The notes: generated by a model not told the origin, from the letters alone. Positions 1 to 9,615 are shown, counted from the first letter of the stretch. The stretch is DNA of 33,231 bases from Rhizobium sp. Q54 (GCA_945875875.1 CAMCMI010000003.1:1-33231), one strand, 5' to 3'. Made by a program: numbers and translations.

Positions 1-23
1 GCTGCGTCTTGTAAGAGAGCCGC

Positions 24-374
24 TCACTTTGAGGCTCCAGCTTTTGCGGGTTGCGCGGCGATCCACACGGCGATGGCGCGGGTCTCCTCCGGCGAATAGC
101 CCTTGGCGATGCGGTTCATCAACGTCGCCTCGCGCGTACCGCTGGAAAAGGCGGTCATTGCGTCTTCAATTTGTGCAGCGGTGAGGTTGGAAAGCGTCGG
201 CAGCGCTGAGCCAGACGCGCCGTGGCAACCTGAACACGAGGTCGCGCCAGCGGGCGCCTTCAACAAAGCGGCGGCGTCTTGCGCAAAGGCTGGCGCAGCA
301 GGCAGGCAGGCGAGCGAGAGAGCGCTCAGACAAATTTGCAATTGCATGACAAGTCGCGACCGGCTTCGCATCAT
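24..374 (-). CDS. small monoheme cytochrome c family protein, exported
   Basis: Internal start (MMRSRSRLVMQLQICLSALSLACLPAAPAFAQ signal peptide) in the 24..782 ORF; CSGCH haem motif; follows iorB on the same strand. Confidence 0.85.
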   Translation of the reverse strand: MMRSRSRLVMQLQICLSALSLACLPAAPAFAQDAAALLKAPAGATSCSGCHGASGSALPTLSNLTAAQIEDAMTAFSSGTREATLMNRIAKGYSPEETRAIAVWIAAQPAKAGASK

Positions 375-441
375 GCTCTTCCCGTTATGAGAGAGGCGGC
401 GGCTCGAAAGCCGCCGCCTTGTTTTCTGGTTTTGCGCAGGA

Positions 442-2607
442 TTACGCCTTGCGAAGATCCGTGTTCTTGATCGGCATATTGCGCACGCGCTTGCCGGTCG
501 CCGCAAAGATGGCGTTGAGAACGGCGGGCGCGGCGACGAAGATCGTCGGCTCGCCCACGCCGCCCCAGAACCCGCCGGTGGGCGCGATGATGCTTTCCAC
601 CGCCGGCATGTCGTCCATGCGCAAGATCGGGTAGGAGTCGAAATTCTCCTCGACAACCTTGCCGCCCTTGATCGTGATCTCCTGGAACATCGCGGCGCCA
701 AGACCGTAGGCGAACGAGCCTTCGATCTGGCGTTCGATCTGCGCCGGATTGACCGCATGGCCGCAATCGGTGGCGGCCACAATGCGATGCACTTTCAGGG
801 TGCCTGCATCGTTGACCGACACTTCAGCGCAGGCCGCCACATAGCTGCCATAGCCCATGTGCTGGGCGAGGCCGCGGAACACGCCCTTCTCTGCCGGCTT
901 GCCCCAGCCGCCCTTTTCCGCAACCGCATTGAGAACCGCCAGATGCTTGGGGTGGTCCTTCATCAGCTTGCGACGGAACTCCAGCGCATCAACCCCGGCT
1001 TCCTTGGCCAGTTCGTCCATGAAGCACTCAAGGTAGATCGCGTTCTGGTTGTTGTTCACGCCGCGCCAGAAGCCGGGACGGACCGGCGGGTTGCGCATGG
1101 CGTGATCGACCAGAATGTTGGGGATGGTATAACCAAGACGCCCTTCTGCGCCGCCAGCGTTGAGGCCCTGGAAAGTGGCCGGATCACGGCCCTTGTCCAG
1201 CGCTTCGGGACGGATGGTGGCGAGAATCGACTGGCCGGAAATGCGCATGTGCAGGCCGGTCAGATTGCCGTCCTTGTCGAGCGAGCCGGTCATCTTGCAC
1301 TTTGTGATCGGGTGATAGCACCCGCGCAATTGATCCTCTTCGCGCGACCAGATCAGCTTGATCTGCTGGCCGGGCATTTCCTTCGCGATCAGCACGGACT
1401 GACGAACGTAATCCTGGCTGGTGGCGCGACGGCCAAAACCGCCGCCCAGATCCATGCGATAGACTTCGCACTTGTCGAGCGGCAGGCCGGCGGCCTGCGA
1501 GGTGGTGGCCAAAGCGGCTTCGCCGTTCTGTGTCGATGTCCAGACTTCGCACTTGTCTGCCGTCCAGCGCGCGGTGGCGTTCATTGGCTCCATCGGCGCA
1601 TGGTTCTGGTAAGGCATGCTATAGGTTGCCTCCACCGTCCTGGCGGCGCCCTTGATCGCCGCCTGCACGTCGCCGCTCTGGTTGCCGATGAAAGCTTCGG
1701 TCGCGGTCAGGCCCTCGTTCAGCATGTCGTCGATGGCTTTGCTGTCGAGATTGGCGGACTTGCCGCTGTCGTACTCGATCTTCACGGCGTCAAGCGCGGT
1801 CTTGGCGCGCCACCACGTATCGGCGACCACGACCACGGCGTTCTCAATCTTGAGAACCTTCTTCACGCCGGGCATTTTTTCAGCCGCAGCAGCATCGAAG
1901 CTCTTCAGCGAACCGCCCCAGATCGGGCAATCCTTCACGGCTGCGTTGAGCAGGCCGGGGGCCTGGAAGTCGATGCTGTAAACCTGCTTGCCGTTGACCT
2001 TTCCGTCCTGTGCAAGGCGCTTCAGCGGCTTGCCGGCGATGGTCCACGTCTTGGGGTCTTTCAGCGGCGGGTTGGTGGGCGGGGTCAGCTTTGCGGCTGC
2101 GCCTGCAACCTTGCCATAGGTGGTCGAGCGGTTGGACCCCTTGTGCGTAATCACGCCCTTGGCGACGCTCACTTCAGCGACCGGAACCTTCCACTCGTCA
2201 GCGGCTGCCTGCAACAACATCATGCGGGCGGCGGCGGCGCCTTCGCGCATGGCTTTCTCGGAATTGCGAATGCCACGGCTGCCCGAGGTCGCAAAATCGC
2301 CCCAGACGCGCTTGCGGGCGACGTTCTGGCCGGGCGTCGGATATTCGTAGGTCACTTTGGCCCAATCGGCCTCAAGCTCTTCTGCCACGAGCTGGGCGAG
2401 GCCGGTGATCGTGCCCTGGCCCATTTCCTGGCGGCCAATGCGCACGACGATGGTGTCGTCGGGCCGGATGACGACCCAGGCGTTCACTTCAGGAGTGGCG
2501 CCCTGCGCGAGCGCTTCGTCGGAGATCGAGAAGCCAAGCGTCAGGCCGCCAGCGGATGCGCCGGCGCCGACGAGGAACGTGCGACGATTAAAATCAAGAG
2601 CGTTCAT
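442..2607 (-). CDS. iorB: xanthine dehydrogenase family, molybdopterin-binding subunit (isoquinoline 1-oxidoreductase beta-like)
   Basis: N-terminus NRRTFLVGAGASAGGLTLGFSI (Tat-like); GRQEMGQG, LGGGFGRR and GVGEPT molybdopterin-subunit motifs; next to the 2Fe-2S subunit. Confidence 0.9.
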   Translation of the reverse strand: MNALDFNRRTFLVGAGASAGGLTLGFSISDEALAQGATPEVNAWVVIRPDDTIVVRIGRQEMGQGTITGLAQLVAEELEADWAKVTYEYPTPGQNVARKRVWGDFATSGSRGIRNSEKAMREGAAAARMMLLQAAADEWKVPVAEVSVAKGVITHKGSNRSTTYGKVAGAAAKLTPPTNPPLKDPKTWTIAGKPLKRLAQDGKVNGKQVYSIDFQAPGLLNAAVKDCPIWGGSLKSFDAAAAEKMPGVKKVLKIENAVVVVADTWWRAKTALDAVKIEYDSGKSANLDSKAIDDMLNEGLTATEAFIGNQSGDVQAAIKGAARTVEATYSMPYQNHAPMEPMNATARWTADKCEVWTSTQNGEAALATTSQAAGLPLDKCEVYRMDLGGGFGRRATSQDYVRQSVLIAKEMPGQQIKLIWSREEDQLRGCYHPITKCKMTGSLDKDGNLTGLHMRISGQSILATIRPEALDKGRDPATFQGLNAGGAEGRLGYTIPNILVDHAMRNPPVRPGFWRGVNNNQNAIYLECFMDELAKEAGVDALEFRRKLMKDHPKHLAVLNAVAEKGGWGKPAEKGVFRGLAQHMGYGSYVAACAEVSVNDAGTLKVHRIVAATDCGHAVNPAQIERQIEGSFAYGLGAAMFQEITIKGGKVVEENFDSYPILRMDDMPAVESIIAPTGGFWGGVGEPTIFVAAPAVLNAIFAATGKRVRNMPIKNTDLRKA

Positions 2608-2621
2608 GTTTGTCCATCCCC

Positions 2622-3083
2622 TCAAGCGCCGCGAACGGCGGCGGCGGCCTGCTTGATGGCCGTACGAATGCGATTGTAGGTGCCGCAGCGGCAGATGTTG
2701 CTCATCTCGCGGTTGATGTCCTCATCGCTGGGAGTGGGCTTTGCCTTGATGAGCGAAGCCGCCGCCAAAATCTGGCCGGACTGGCAATAGCCGCATTGCG
2801 GCACGTCGTGCTCAAGCCACGCCTTCTGCACCGCCTCGACGATCTTGCCCGAAGCGCCCTCAATGGTGATGATCTTCTGGCTCGCGTTGACCGCGCTAAT
2901 GGGGAGCGAGCACGAGCGCACCGGCTCGCCGTCCACATAAACCGTGCATGCGCCGCACTGGGCGACGCCGCAGCCGTATTTCGTGCCTGTGAGGCCAAGC
3001 TGTTCGCGGATCGCCCACAACAAAGGCGTGTCGGGCTCAGCATTCACGTCCAGCGTTTTGCCGTTGATATTCAACTTCGCCAT
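2622..3083 (-). CDS. iorA: (2Fe-2S)-binding protein, IorA-like small subunit
   Basis: CGVAQCGACTVYVDG and CGYCQSGQILAA...ICRCGTYNRIR motifs, typical of the XDH-family two-[2Fe-2S] subunit. Confidence 0.92.
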   Translation of the reverse strand: MAKLNINGKTLDVNAEPDTPLLWAIREQLGLTGTKYGCGVAQCGACTVYVDGEPVRSCSLPISAVNASQKIITIEGASGKIVEAVQKAWLEHDVPQCGYCQSGQILAAASLIKAKPTPSDEDINREMSNICRCGTYNRIRTAIKQAAAAVRGA

Positions 3084-3333
3084 CTAATCCCTCCCAGGGC
3101 GTTAATTTCTGACGCCTTCGCTGGGGACAGGATCACGGACCGCGCTCAAGCCAAAGCTGTTGCACATAGCCCGCCCGCTCCCTCCAGCGCGCGCACACGG
3201 ATTTGACCTTACCGCGTCGCCGCCCGCTGGCAAGGGCCAAGGCCGGCTTTGAACCAGATTTTTATTAGCGTTCTAAAGTGGGGAGCGAAGGAGAGCATGC
3301 CGCCGGGTGCATGGCGCTCAGGGGCCGTGGCGT

Positions 3334-3855
3334 TCAAAGCTTGGGAGCGGGCCCGCCGACGGGCTTGTTGGCGCGAGCTTTAGCCAGAAACTCCGCTTCA
3401 ATATCGTGGAGAACCGGCATCATGTCCTCGGCGTCATCCCCAGAACATCGACCATAACCACCAGGCACTTGGCCGCTGACTTTTCCGTTGATGAATTGCA
3501 CAACGAGGCACATGCTTTTTACCTCTGGCGTTGCCGAGAATGTAAATGCGACCTCGAGCAAGCCCTTTGGCGGACCCATGTATTTGTACTCGACTGCAAC
3601 ATAACTAAATTTTGATCCGTTGGGCGATAAGGCGCTTGTAAAGCCCTCTCGCTGTACGGGCCATATTTTCAAGGAATCAAGCTTTTGAGGCATTGTCCTC
3701 ATCATGATCCCGAAAACAATAGCGCGTTTCTCTTCTTTTGAAAGCCCTTGCGATTCGAGCCGCTCCGCCCGGGCCAGCATCTCTGGCGTAGGACCGCCAA
3801 AACAACCACCGAGGAAAATGGGAAGTGCAATCGCAAGGAATAATTTGTATTTCAT
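3334..3855 (-). CDS. hypothetical lipoprotein
   Basis: MKYKLFLAIALPIFLGGC lipobox at an internal ATG; no recognised domain. Confidence 0.6.
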   Translation of the reverse strand: MKYKLFLAIALPIFLGGCFGGPTPEMLARAERLESQGLSKEEKRAIVFGIMMRTMPQKLDSLKIWPVQREGFTSALSPNGSKFSYVAVEYKYMGPPKGLLEVAFTFSATPEVKSMCLVVQFINGKVSGQVPGGYGRCSGDDAEDMMPVLHDIEAEFLAKARANKPVGGPAPKL

Positions 3856-3970
3856 ACTCAAAACCAGAAGCGATAAAAAAATCAAATTAAATGCGCTGAA
3901 CGCAACCGTCAACCCAGAGGAGTCAAACTGCGCCTGCAAGATCGACGTGTTTTCTTGACGAGCGTCCGTT

Positions 3971-5134
3971 TCAGGCGCTCTTCAGCAACCGATAGTCACT
4001 GAGAAATACAATCTCGCCGTCGCAGATCGTCGCTACGACTTCCGCCGATCCAAGGCCATTTCGGCGCATGAGGACGATGTCGCCGCGCGCCCCGTTTGCG
4101 ATGGTTCCTCTGTCGCCAAGTCCTGCTGCGCGTGCAGGGTTTGCCGAAACAAGACCCCAGCCGGTCGCGAGCGGGATTCCAGATTGCGCCTCCAGAACGA
4201 ATGGAGCTTGGGCAAGCGCTGGATAATAATAATCCGAGGCCAGAATCGTGCACCACCCAGCGCGAACCATTTCCGCAGCCGATGGGCAATTCGTATGACT
4301 TCCGCCGCGCAAAACATTAGGCGCGCCAAAGACAATTTCGTCTCCAGCTAACGAGGCCGCCTGCGCTACCTCATTCGTCACGGGAAATTCTGCGATCCCG
4401 ATACCTATTTCACGCAAACGCGTGCGGCTTTCAATATCAAGATCATCGTGGGACAGCGTCGGCACATCAGCAGCCTTTGCTGCAATAGTCAGCCGCCTGA
4501 TCGATCCCGCCACCTCATGTTCCCGGCTTGCGCATTGATCCACGAGCGCAAGAAAAGCCTCTTCCGAGAGCCCTGTCCTGCGCATCATGTCGCCGATTTT
4601 CTCGGGACGATGGCGAACCTTGATCGTACCGGTCAGGTGATCGTTGAATGCAAGCATGTCGATCTTTCCATGCTGCAACCAATCGATAATTTCATCCTCA
4701 GCATCGAGATTGAATGTCTCCTGACGCAGATGAATGCGGTGATCGACAAGGCAGTGCGGACGTACGCTCTCCACCGCGCCAACGAATATGCGCGCTGACT
4801 CGGCCCCGCGGAAGCCGGGCTCCCACGACCATGTCAGGCCATGAAAGGCCGTTGTGACGCCGTTTGCCGCAAGCTGTCGATCAGTATCCCTTAGCGCGAT
4901 GTTCATATCGAAGCGGACGTTTGGACGCGGCATGATTTGACGCTCGAATGCATCGCCATGGATATCTATGGCGCCGGGAAGCGCAAGGAGCCCGGCTGCG
5001 TCCAGCACCATGTGCGCAGAATCGGCGGGCGGATCCAAATGCACACCAGCGCCAGTCTGCGCGCGTGAGACGCCAATGTCGCAACGCTCGAACCCGCTTT
5101 CGAGCAGAACGTCGCTTCCCTTGATAACCAGCAT
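3971..5134 (-). CDS. phnM: PhnM-family amidohydrolase (alpha-D-ribose 1-methylphosphonate 5-triphosphate diphosphatase-like)
   Basis: PGAIDIHGDAFERQIMPRPNVRFDMNIALRDTDRQLAANGVTTAFHG and later ASDYYYPA / NPARAAGLGDRG motifs; divergent from phnDCE. Confidence 0.88.
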   Translation of the reverse strand: MLVIKGSDVLLESGFERCDIGVSRAQTGAGVHLDPPADSAHMVLDAAGLLALPGAIDIHGDAFERQIMPRPNVRFDMNIALRDTDRQLAANGVTTAFHGLTWSWEPGFRGAESARIFVGAVESVRPHCLVDHRIHLRQETFNLDAEDEIIDWLQHGKIDMLAFNDHLTGTIKVRHRPEKIGDMMRRTGLSEEAFLALVDQCASREHEVAGSIRRLTIAAKAADVPTLSHDDLDIESRTRLREIGIGIAEFPVTNEVAQAASLAGDEIVFGAPNVLRGGSHTNCPSAAEMVRAGWCTILASDYYYPALAQAPFVLEAQSGIPLATGWGLVSANPARAAGLGDRGTIANGARGDIVLMRRNGLGSAEVVATICDGEIVFLSDYRLLKSA

Positions 5135-5176
5135 GCAAAACCTCGCAAACATCATGCGACCTGCATAATGCGTGCA

Positions 5177-5194
5177 TTTGACAAAATGACGACA
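5177..5194 (-). promoter_or_regulatory. candidate Pho box oriented toward phnM
   Basis: Minus strand TGTCGTC-ATTT-TGTCAAA: two TGTC cores exactly 11 bp apart, 43 bp from the phnM ATG. Confidence 0.45.
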
Positions 5195-5206
5195 CAACAG
5201 CTGGCG

Positions 5207-5224
5207 CCGTCATATCGGTGTAGC
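5207..5224 (+). promoter_or_regulatory. candidate Pho box oriented toward phnD
   Basis: CCGTCAT-ATCG-GTGTAGC resembles CTGTCAT-N4-CTGTAAC (6/7 and 5/7); about 52 bp upstream of the phnD ATG. Confidence 0.4.
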
Positions 5225-5275
5225 AATTCATGTCTAGCGAAGCGCTATTATTATCCGCCATGGAAAGTCGGGGGT

Positions 5276-6163
5276 ATGAAAATGGGTTTTCGCTTTGCTG
5301 CTGCTGCGTTCGCCGTGATCGCTTCCATATCTGTCCTTCCTGCGCACAATGCGGCTCTTGCGCAGGAGCGTCTGCGCTTTGCGGTGACGGACGTGGAAGG
5401 TCTCGAAGGTCTTCAACGTGAATATGGCCCATTTAAAAGCGCTTTCGAAAAAGCTTCGGGCATGAAGCTCGACCTGTTTCCTGTATCCGGTCGCACCGCT
5501 GCCGTTGAGGCCATGGCTGCGGATCAAATAGACCTCGTTCTGACAGGGCCAGCTGAATACGTTGTTTTCCATGCCCGCTTAAAAGCGCAGCCTGTCGTAT
5601 CCTGGGGACGTCCTGATTATTATTCGCAAGTGGTTGTACTTGAGAATGGACCTATTCGCTCAAGCGGCGATCTGAAAGGCAAGAAAGTCTCTTTTGGCGA
5701 GATCGGCTCAACCTCCCAGCACCTTGGCCCGGCGCAACTTCTGCGTGACGCAGGACTTGTTCACGGCTCCGATTACGAGCCGGTTTACCTGAAGTTGGTT
5801 GTCGCCATTGAAGCGATGATCCGCGGTGATCTGGCGGCGGTTGGCATGAACAGAACGCATCTTGAGCGTGTTGTGAAGGCCTATCCTGATCGTCAATTCA
5901 AGATTTTGTACAAAAGCGCTCCGCTTCCCAACGATCTGATTATCGCTTCGCCGAAACTGAAGGCGGAGACCGTCAAAAAGATCCGGGCGGCGTTTGTCGA
6001 CAATGCAGATTCCATCATGAAGGCGGTCATTTCGACTTCTGAGAACGCAAAATTCGTCGGCGGCGCCTTCGGAGCCGAGCTGAATGACAGAGACTATGAC
6101 CCGGTTCGCATGATGTTCCGCGCCGTGAATGTCAATGAATTCACGAAATTCATAGGCAATTAA
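5276..6163 (+). CDS. phnD: phosphonate-type ABC transporter substrate-binding protein
   Basis: Signal peptide MKMGFRFAAAAFAVIASISVLPAHNAALAQ; PhnD-like core (DQIDLVLTGPAEYVV, DLKGKKVSFGEIGSTSQHLGP); followed by phnC and phnE. Confidence 0.88.
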   Translation: MKMGFRFAAAAFAVIASISVLPAHNAALAQERLRFAVTDVEGLEGLQREYGPFKSAFEKASGMKLDLFPVSGRTAAVEAMAADQIDLVLTGPAEYVVFHARLKAQPVVSWGRPDYYSQVVVLENGPIRSSGDLKGKKVSFGEIGSTSQHLGPAQLLRDAGLVHGSDYEPVYLKLVVAIEAMIRGDLAAVGMNRTHLERVVKAYPDRQFKILYKSAPLPNDLIIASPKLKAETVKKIRAAFVDNADSIMKAVISTSENAKFVGGAFGAELNDRDYDPVRMMFRAVNVNEFTKFIGN

Positions 6164-6167
6164 AGTT

Positions 6168-6965
6168 GTGAACGCACTGGTATTGAACTGTCCCGGATCG
6201 GCTGTAGAAACGACCATACCGCCGCTTCGCGTTCGCAACCTCGCAGTCTCGTTTGGCGCCAAGCGCATCTTCGACGGCATCGACCTTGATGTCGCCGAAG
6301 GTGAGGCGGTTTCGTTGATAGGCGGTAACGGCAGCGGGAAATCGACGCTCTTGCGCTGCATTGTCCGGCTCGTTGAGCCAACGGAAGGATCGATATTGAT
6401 CCGCGGACAGGACGTGCTGGGCTTGCGCGGAGAGGGATTGAGGCGCGCGCGATCCGGAATTGGATTCGTATTCCAGAAGCATAATCTTGTTCCGCGCCTG
6501 TCGGCTCTGTCCAATGTTTTGCATGGGGCGCAGGCGCGCGCAAAAGGTCCCGGGGTATGGTTTCAATCGCTGGCAAGTTCGCAAATGCGCGACGAGGCGA
6601 TGACATGGCTGGAAGCGGTGGGGCTTCTGCCGCAGGCTCTGCAACGCGTCGATAGTTTGTCAGGCGGCCAATCGCAAAGGGTCGCGATTGCGCGCATGCT
6701 GATGCAACGTCCAAAGCTCGTACTTGTCGATGAGCCAGACGCCAGCCTTGATCCCAAGACAGGCAGAGAGGTGATGGAATTGCTGCATCGTCTTGCGAAG
6801 GCCAAAGGCGTTCCAATTCTCATCGTCTCACATCGCCTCGAACATGTGAAAAGTTATTCTGATCGCATCATTGGCCTGGCGAGCGGGCGCGTTGCTTTGA
6901 ACGTCGAGTCCGGGTTGGCTGATCCTGCAAGCTTGCGCAGCTTTTTTGAGGACGCTGTATCGTGA
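6168..6965 (+). CDS. phnC: phosphonate-type ABC transporter ATP-binding protein
   Basis: Walker A GGNGSGKSTLLR, signature LSGGQSQRVAIARML, Walker B LVLVDEPDASLD; GTG start; PhnC context. Confidence 0.9.
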   Translation: MNALVLNCPGSAVETTIPPLRVRNLAVSFGAKRIFDGIDLDVAEGEAVSLIGGNGSGKSTLLRCIVRLVEPTEGSILIRGQDVLGLRGEGLRRARSGIGFVFQKHNLVPRLSALSNVLHGAQARAKGPGVWFQSLASSQMRDEAMTWLEAVGLLPQALQRVDSLSGGQSQRVAIARMLMQRPKLVLVDEPDASLDPKTGREVMELLHRLAKAKGVPILIVSHRLEHVKSYSDRIIGLASGRVALNVESGLADPASLRSFFEDAVS

Positions 6966-7771
6966 CTGACGCCTCGCGTTCCATCTCGCCGCGCCCCGCC
7001 ATTCCTCGCTTTGAGCGCCCAAGCGCCGGCGCTTTTATAGTCTGGGTCATCGTCATCGGGCTTGCCGTTTGGTCGGTGGGCGGCGTTGGCTTGTCGCCTG
7101 AACGTCTTGCGCGCGGGCTTCCCGCGCTCGGCGGCATTCTAAACCGCATGTTCCCGCCCGACCTTGAGCGATTGCCGCAAATACTGTGGTCTTTGCTCGT
7201 CACATTTCAGATGGCTGCCGCCGGAGCTGTGCTGGGGCTCATCCTCGCATTTCCCCTGGCAGCTCTGGCGGCGGAGGGCGTATCCCCGCATCCTGTTGTG
7301 CGGCAAGCCGCGCGTGCTCTCATCGCCTTGTTTCGCACGGTCCCGGATCTCGTTTGGGCTCTCCTGTTTGTGATCGCCGTTGGCCTTGGCCCGCCCGCTG
7401 GCGTGCTCGCTATCATGGTGGACAAAATAGGGTTTGCCGGACGTTTTTTCGCTGAGGCTATGGAAGAGACGGACAAGGGGCCTCGCGAAGCCCTTTCCGC
7501 TCTTGGCGCTTCGCGTATTGATGTTTTGGTCTGCGCGATTGTGCCACAAGCGATGCCGTCATTCATCGCCACCTCACTTTTCAGTCTTGAAAAAGCAGTG
7601 CGCGGGTCAGTGATTCTGGGCCTTGTAGGCGCAGGCGGCGTTGGCGTGGAGTTGAAGGTCGCATTCGATCTTTTCGCATACAGCACCGCGGCGACAATCA
7701 TCATCTGCATATTCCTGCTGGTCCTTGTCGTCGAGCAAGGCTCTAACTGGATCCGCCGGAAGCTTATTTGA
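6962..7771 (+). CDS. phnE: phosphonate-type ABC transporter permease
   Basis: Multi-TM; PhnE motif RTVPDLVWALLFVIAVGLGPPAGVLAI and EALSALGASRIDVLVCAIVPQ; overlaps phnC by 4 bp. Confidence 0.9.
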   Translation: MTDASRSISPRPAIPRFERPSAGAFIVWVIVIGLAVWSVGGVGLSPERLARGLPALGGILNRMFPPDLERLPQILWSLLVTFQMAAAGAVLGLILAFPLAALAAEGVSPHPVVRQAARALIALFRTVPDLVWALLFVIAVGLGPPAGVLAIMVDKIGFAGRFFAEAMEETDKGPREALSALGASRIDVLVCAIVPQAMPSFIATSLFSLEKAVRGSVILGLVGAGGVGVELKVAFDLFAYSTAATIIICIFLLVLVVEQGSNWIRRKLI

Positions 7772-8115
7772 ATAGATCAGAACGCCGACGTCCTGAAGTA
7801 AAACAGCAAAGAGTTCGGTCTGGTGAGTCATTTATGATTCCCGGATCCTTCTTTATTTTCCAGTAACGGCGACGCCCTTATCAATTGTCGATGTCGCAGC
7901 CGCAGTCAAAGGCAGCTGCTGGGCATCGACTTTTACTCAGCAAGCGCTGAAGCCTTCGTACGTCTCATATCCCCCTGACGCTCAATCGCGTTACAAAACT
8001 ATACACTTGTTTATGAATCTAAACTTCGCAGACAGGCCCTTATTCATCCAAGCGTCGCAATAATATCAAAATAGCCAAGTATTGGACTCACGCTTAGTAA
8101 AAAACAGGGGGCTCT

Positions 8116-9444
8116 ATGTCTTATCTTCAAACAACTCTGGCCTCAGCAGGCTCGATTCTGGTCTTCGCAAGCGCTTCTTATGCAGCTGACTTGCCGTCCA
8201 GGAAGTCGGCTCCGGTCGAATACGTCAAAGTCTGCAATGCATATGGCGCAGGCTATTTTAACATTCCCGGGTCAGACACCTGTCTGCGGTTGTCGGGCCG
8301 CGTACGTGCCGACTACATGTATATTCCAGGAAAGACGCTTTACAGCGGCGTCAGCAACACTGGCGTCCCCACCGTTTCCTCTCCGTCTGACGCCCAGCAT
8401 CTTCATGGTACGGAAATGCGCGCGCGCCTTTCGTTTGACGCCCGCACGCCCACAAGCCTTGGAACAGTCCAGACTGTCGCCCAATTCCGCATGGCGCGGA
8501 AAGGCGGCGTTTTGCAAAACGCCTCCGCCGCAACTAATACGAGCGCAGGGGTAAGTCTTGAGGCCGCTTACGTACGCTTTGCGGGCTTCACGTTTGGCGC
8601 AGCAAAAGACAACTTTGTCTTCATGGACCCCAAGATCTTCGGCGATGGTTATTGGGCCACGTTCAGCAATGGCGCCAAGCAACTTGCCTATACGGCTACA
8701 TTCGGCGGCGGCTTCTCAGGAACCATCGCTCTGCAAGACCGCGCTGATACGGCCAAAAGCGCCGGATCTGCAGGCGTCAGCAGCACTTATGAGGTTTACA
8801 ATTCAGCCCCGCAGGTCAACGTTAATTTGAACGTCGATCAATCTTGGGGTGCGCTCCAGCTCTCGGGCGCGTACTCCAGCATCTCCCTCAACAAGACAGA
8901 TAATTCCTACGACGAATCGAAGGGCGCATATGCTCTCGGCGCAGGGCTTAAGCTCAATCTGCCAATGCTTGCAAAAGGCGACACACTATGGCTCGCCGCA
9001 AATTTTGCTGATGGCATGTCTGAATACACTTCACTGTGGCTTTCGACGAAAGATGAACGCGGCGTAGGTGGTTTCTTCTCCTCGCTGCGTAGCTATGTCA
9101 CCACGCCGACAGGCATTCAGACCGTAAAGTCGTGGAATGTCGCAGCCGCGCTTGATCATTACTGGGCGTCCCAATATCGATCCACGTTCTTCGCCAGCTA
9201 CACAGGCTTGACGGCGCCCACCGGCGCAAAGACGTCTGCGTGGAACGGATCGGGCTTTTTTGGCGACGCTAACGCGTGGAATGCCGGCGCTAATTTTGTC
9301 TGGATGCCAGCGCGTAATTTTGAAATCGGCGCTGAAGTTATATACAGCCAGATCAAGCAGGACGTGCGCTCAGCAAATCTCTCCGTTTTTGACCGCACCG
9401 ACAGCAATTGGACCGGTCGCCTGCGCGTAGAGCGCAACTTCTAA
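8116..9444 (+). CDS. Rhizobiales-type outer membrane porin
   Basis: AADLPSRKSAPVEYVKVCNAYGAGYFNIPGSDTCLRLSGRVRADYMY N-terminus and aromatic C-terminal beta strand (LRVERNF). Confidence 0.9.
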   Translation: MSYLQTTLASAGSILVFASASYAADLPSRKSAPVEYVKVCNAYGAGYFNIPGSDTCLRLSGRVRADYMYIPGKTLYSGVSNTGVPTVSSPSDAQHLHGTEMRARLSFDARTPTSLGTVQTVAQFRMARKGGVLQNASAATNTSAGVSLEAAYVRFAGFTFGAAKDNFVFMDPKIFGDGYWATFSNGAKQLAYTATFGGGFSGTIALQDRADTAKSAGSAGVSSTYEVYNSAPQVNVNLNVDQSWGALQLSGAYSSISLNKTDNSYDESKGAYALGAGLKLNLPMLAKGDTLWLAANFADGMSEYTSLWLSTKDERGVGGFFSSLRSYVTTPTGIQTVKSWNVAAALDHYWASQYRSTFFASYTGLTAPTGAKTSAWNGSGFFGDANAWNAGANFVWMPARNFEIGAEVIYSQIKQDVRSANLSVFDRTDSNWTGRLRVERNF

Positions 9445-9457
9445 TTCAAAAAAAGAC

Positions 9458-9486
9458 GCGCCGCAGAGACTTGAGCTTTGCGGCGC
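9458..9486 (+). terminator. stem-loop after the porin (candidate terminator or mRNA 3' structure)
   Basis: GCGCCGCA-gag-acttgag-ctt-TGCGGCGC; no strong U tract. Confidence 0.55.
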
Positions 9487-9557
9487 ATCAACTGTATTCT
9501 TACTTAAATAAAAACTTTTATAATTCATAGATTACTCTGAAATAGTATCTTAATTAT

Positions 9558-9575
9558 GCGTCATGAAAGCGTAAC
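9558..9575 (+). promoter_or_regulatory. candidate Pho box upstream of the second phnC
   Basis: GCGTCAT-GAAA-GCGTAAC compared with CTGTCAT-N4-CTGTAAC (5/7 in each half, 11-bp period); about 40 bp upstream of the ATG. Confidence 0.45.
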
Positions 9576-9615
9576 GTACGATAGCTAGGACTGACCTCGA
9601 CACAACGAGGCGGGC

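Noticed and set aside
24-782. Full 252-aa reading of the first ORF
   Set aside because: The N-terminal half is arginine-rich antisense-like sequence overlapping iorB; the real start is the internal MMRSRS... signal peptide.
757-2679. 640-aa plus-strand ORF antisense to iorB
   Set aside because: Shadow ORF of a high-GC coding gene; composition rich in H/R/A/G with no recognisable domain, while the minus strand encodes clear iorB motifs.
8018-8045. Possible Pho box upstream of the porin (TTACAAAACTATACAC region)
   Set aside because: The repeated ACA cores are 10 bp, not 11 bp, apart and the half-sites match poorly.
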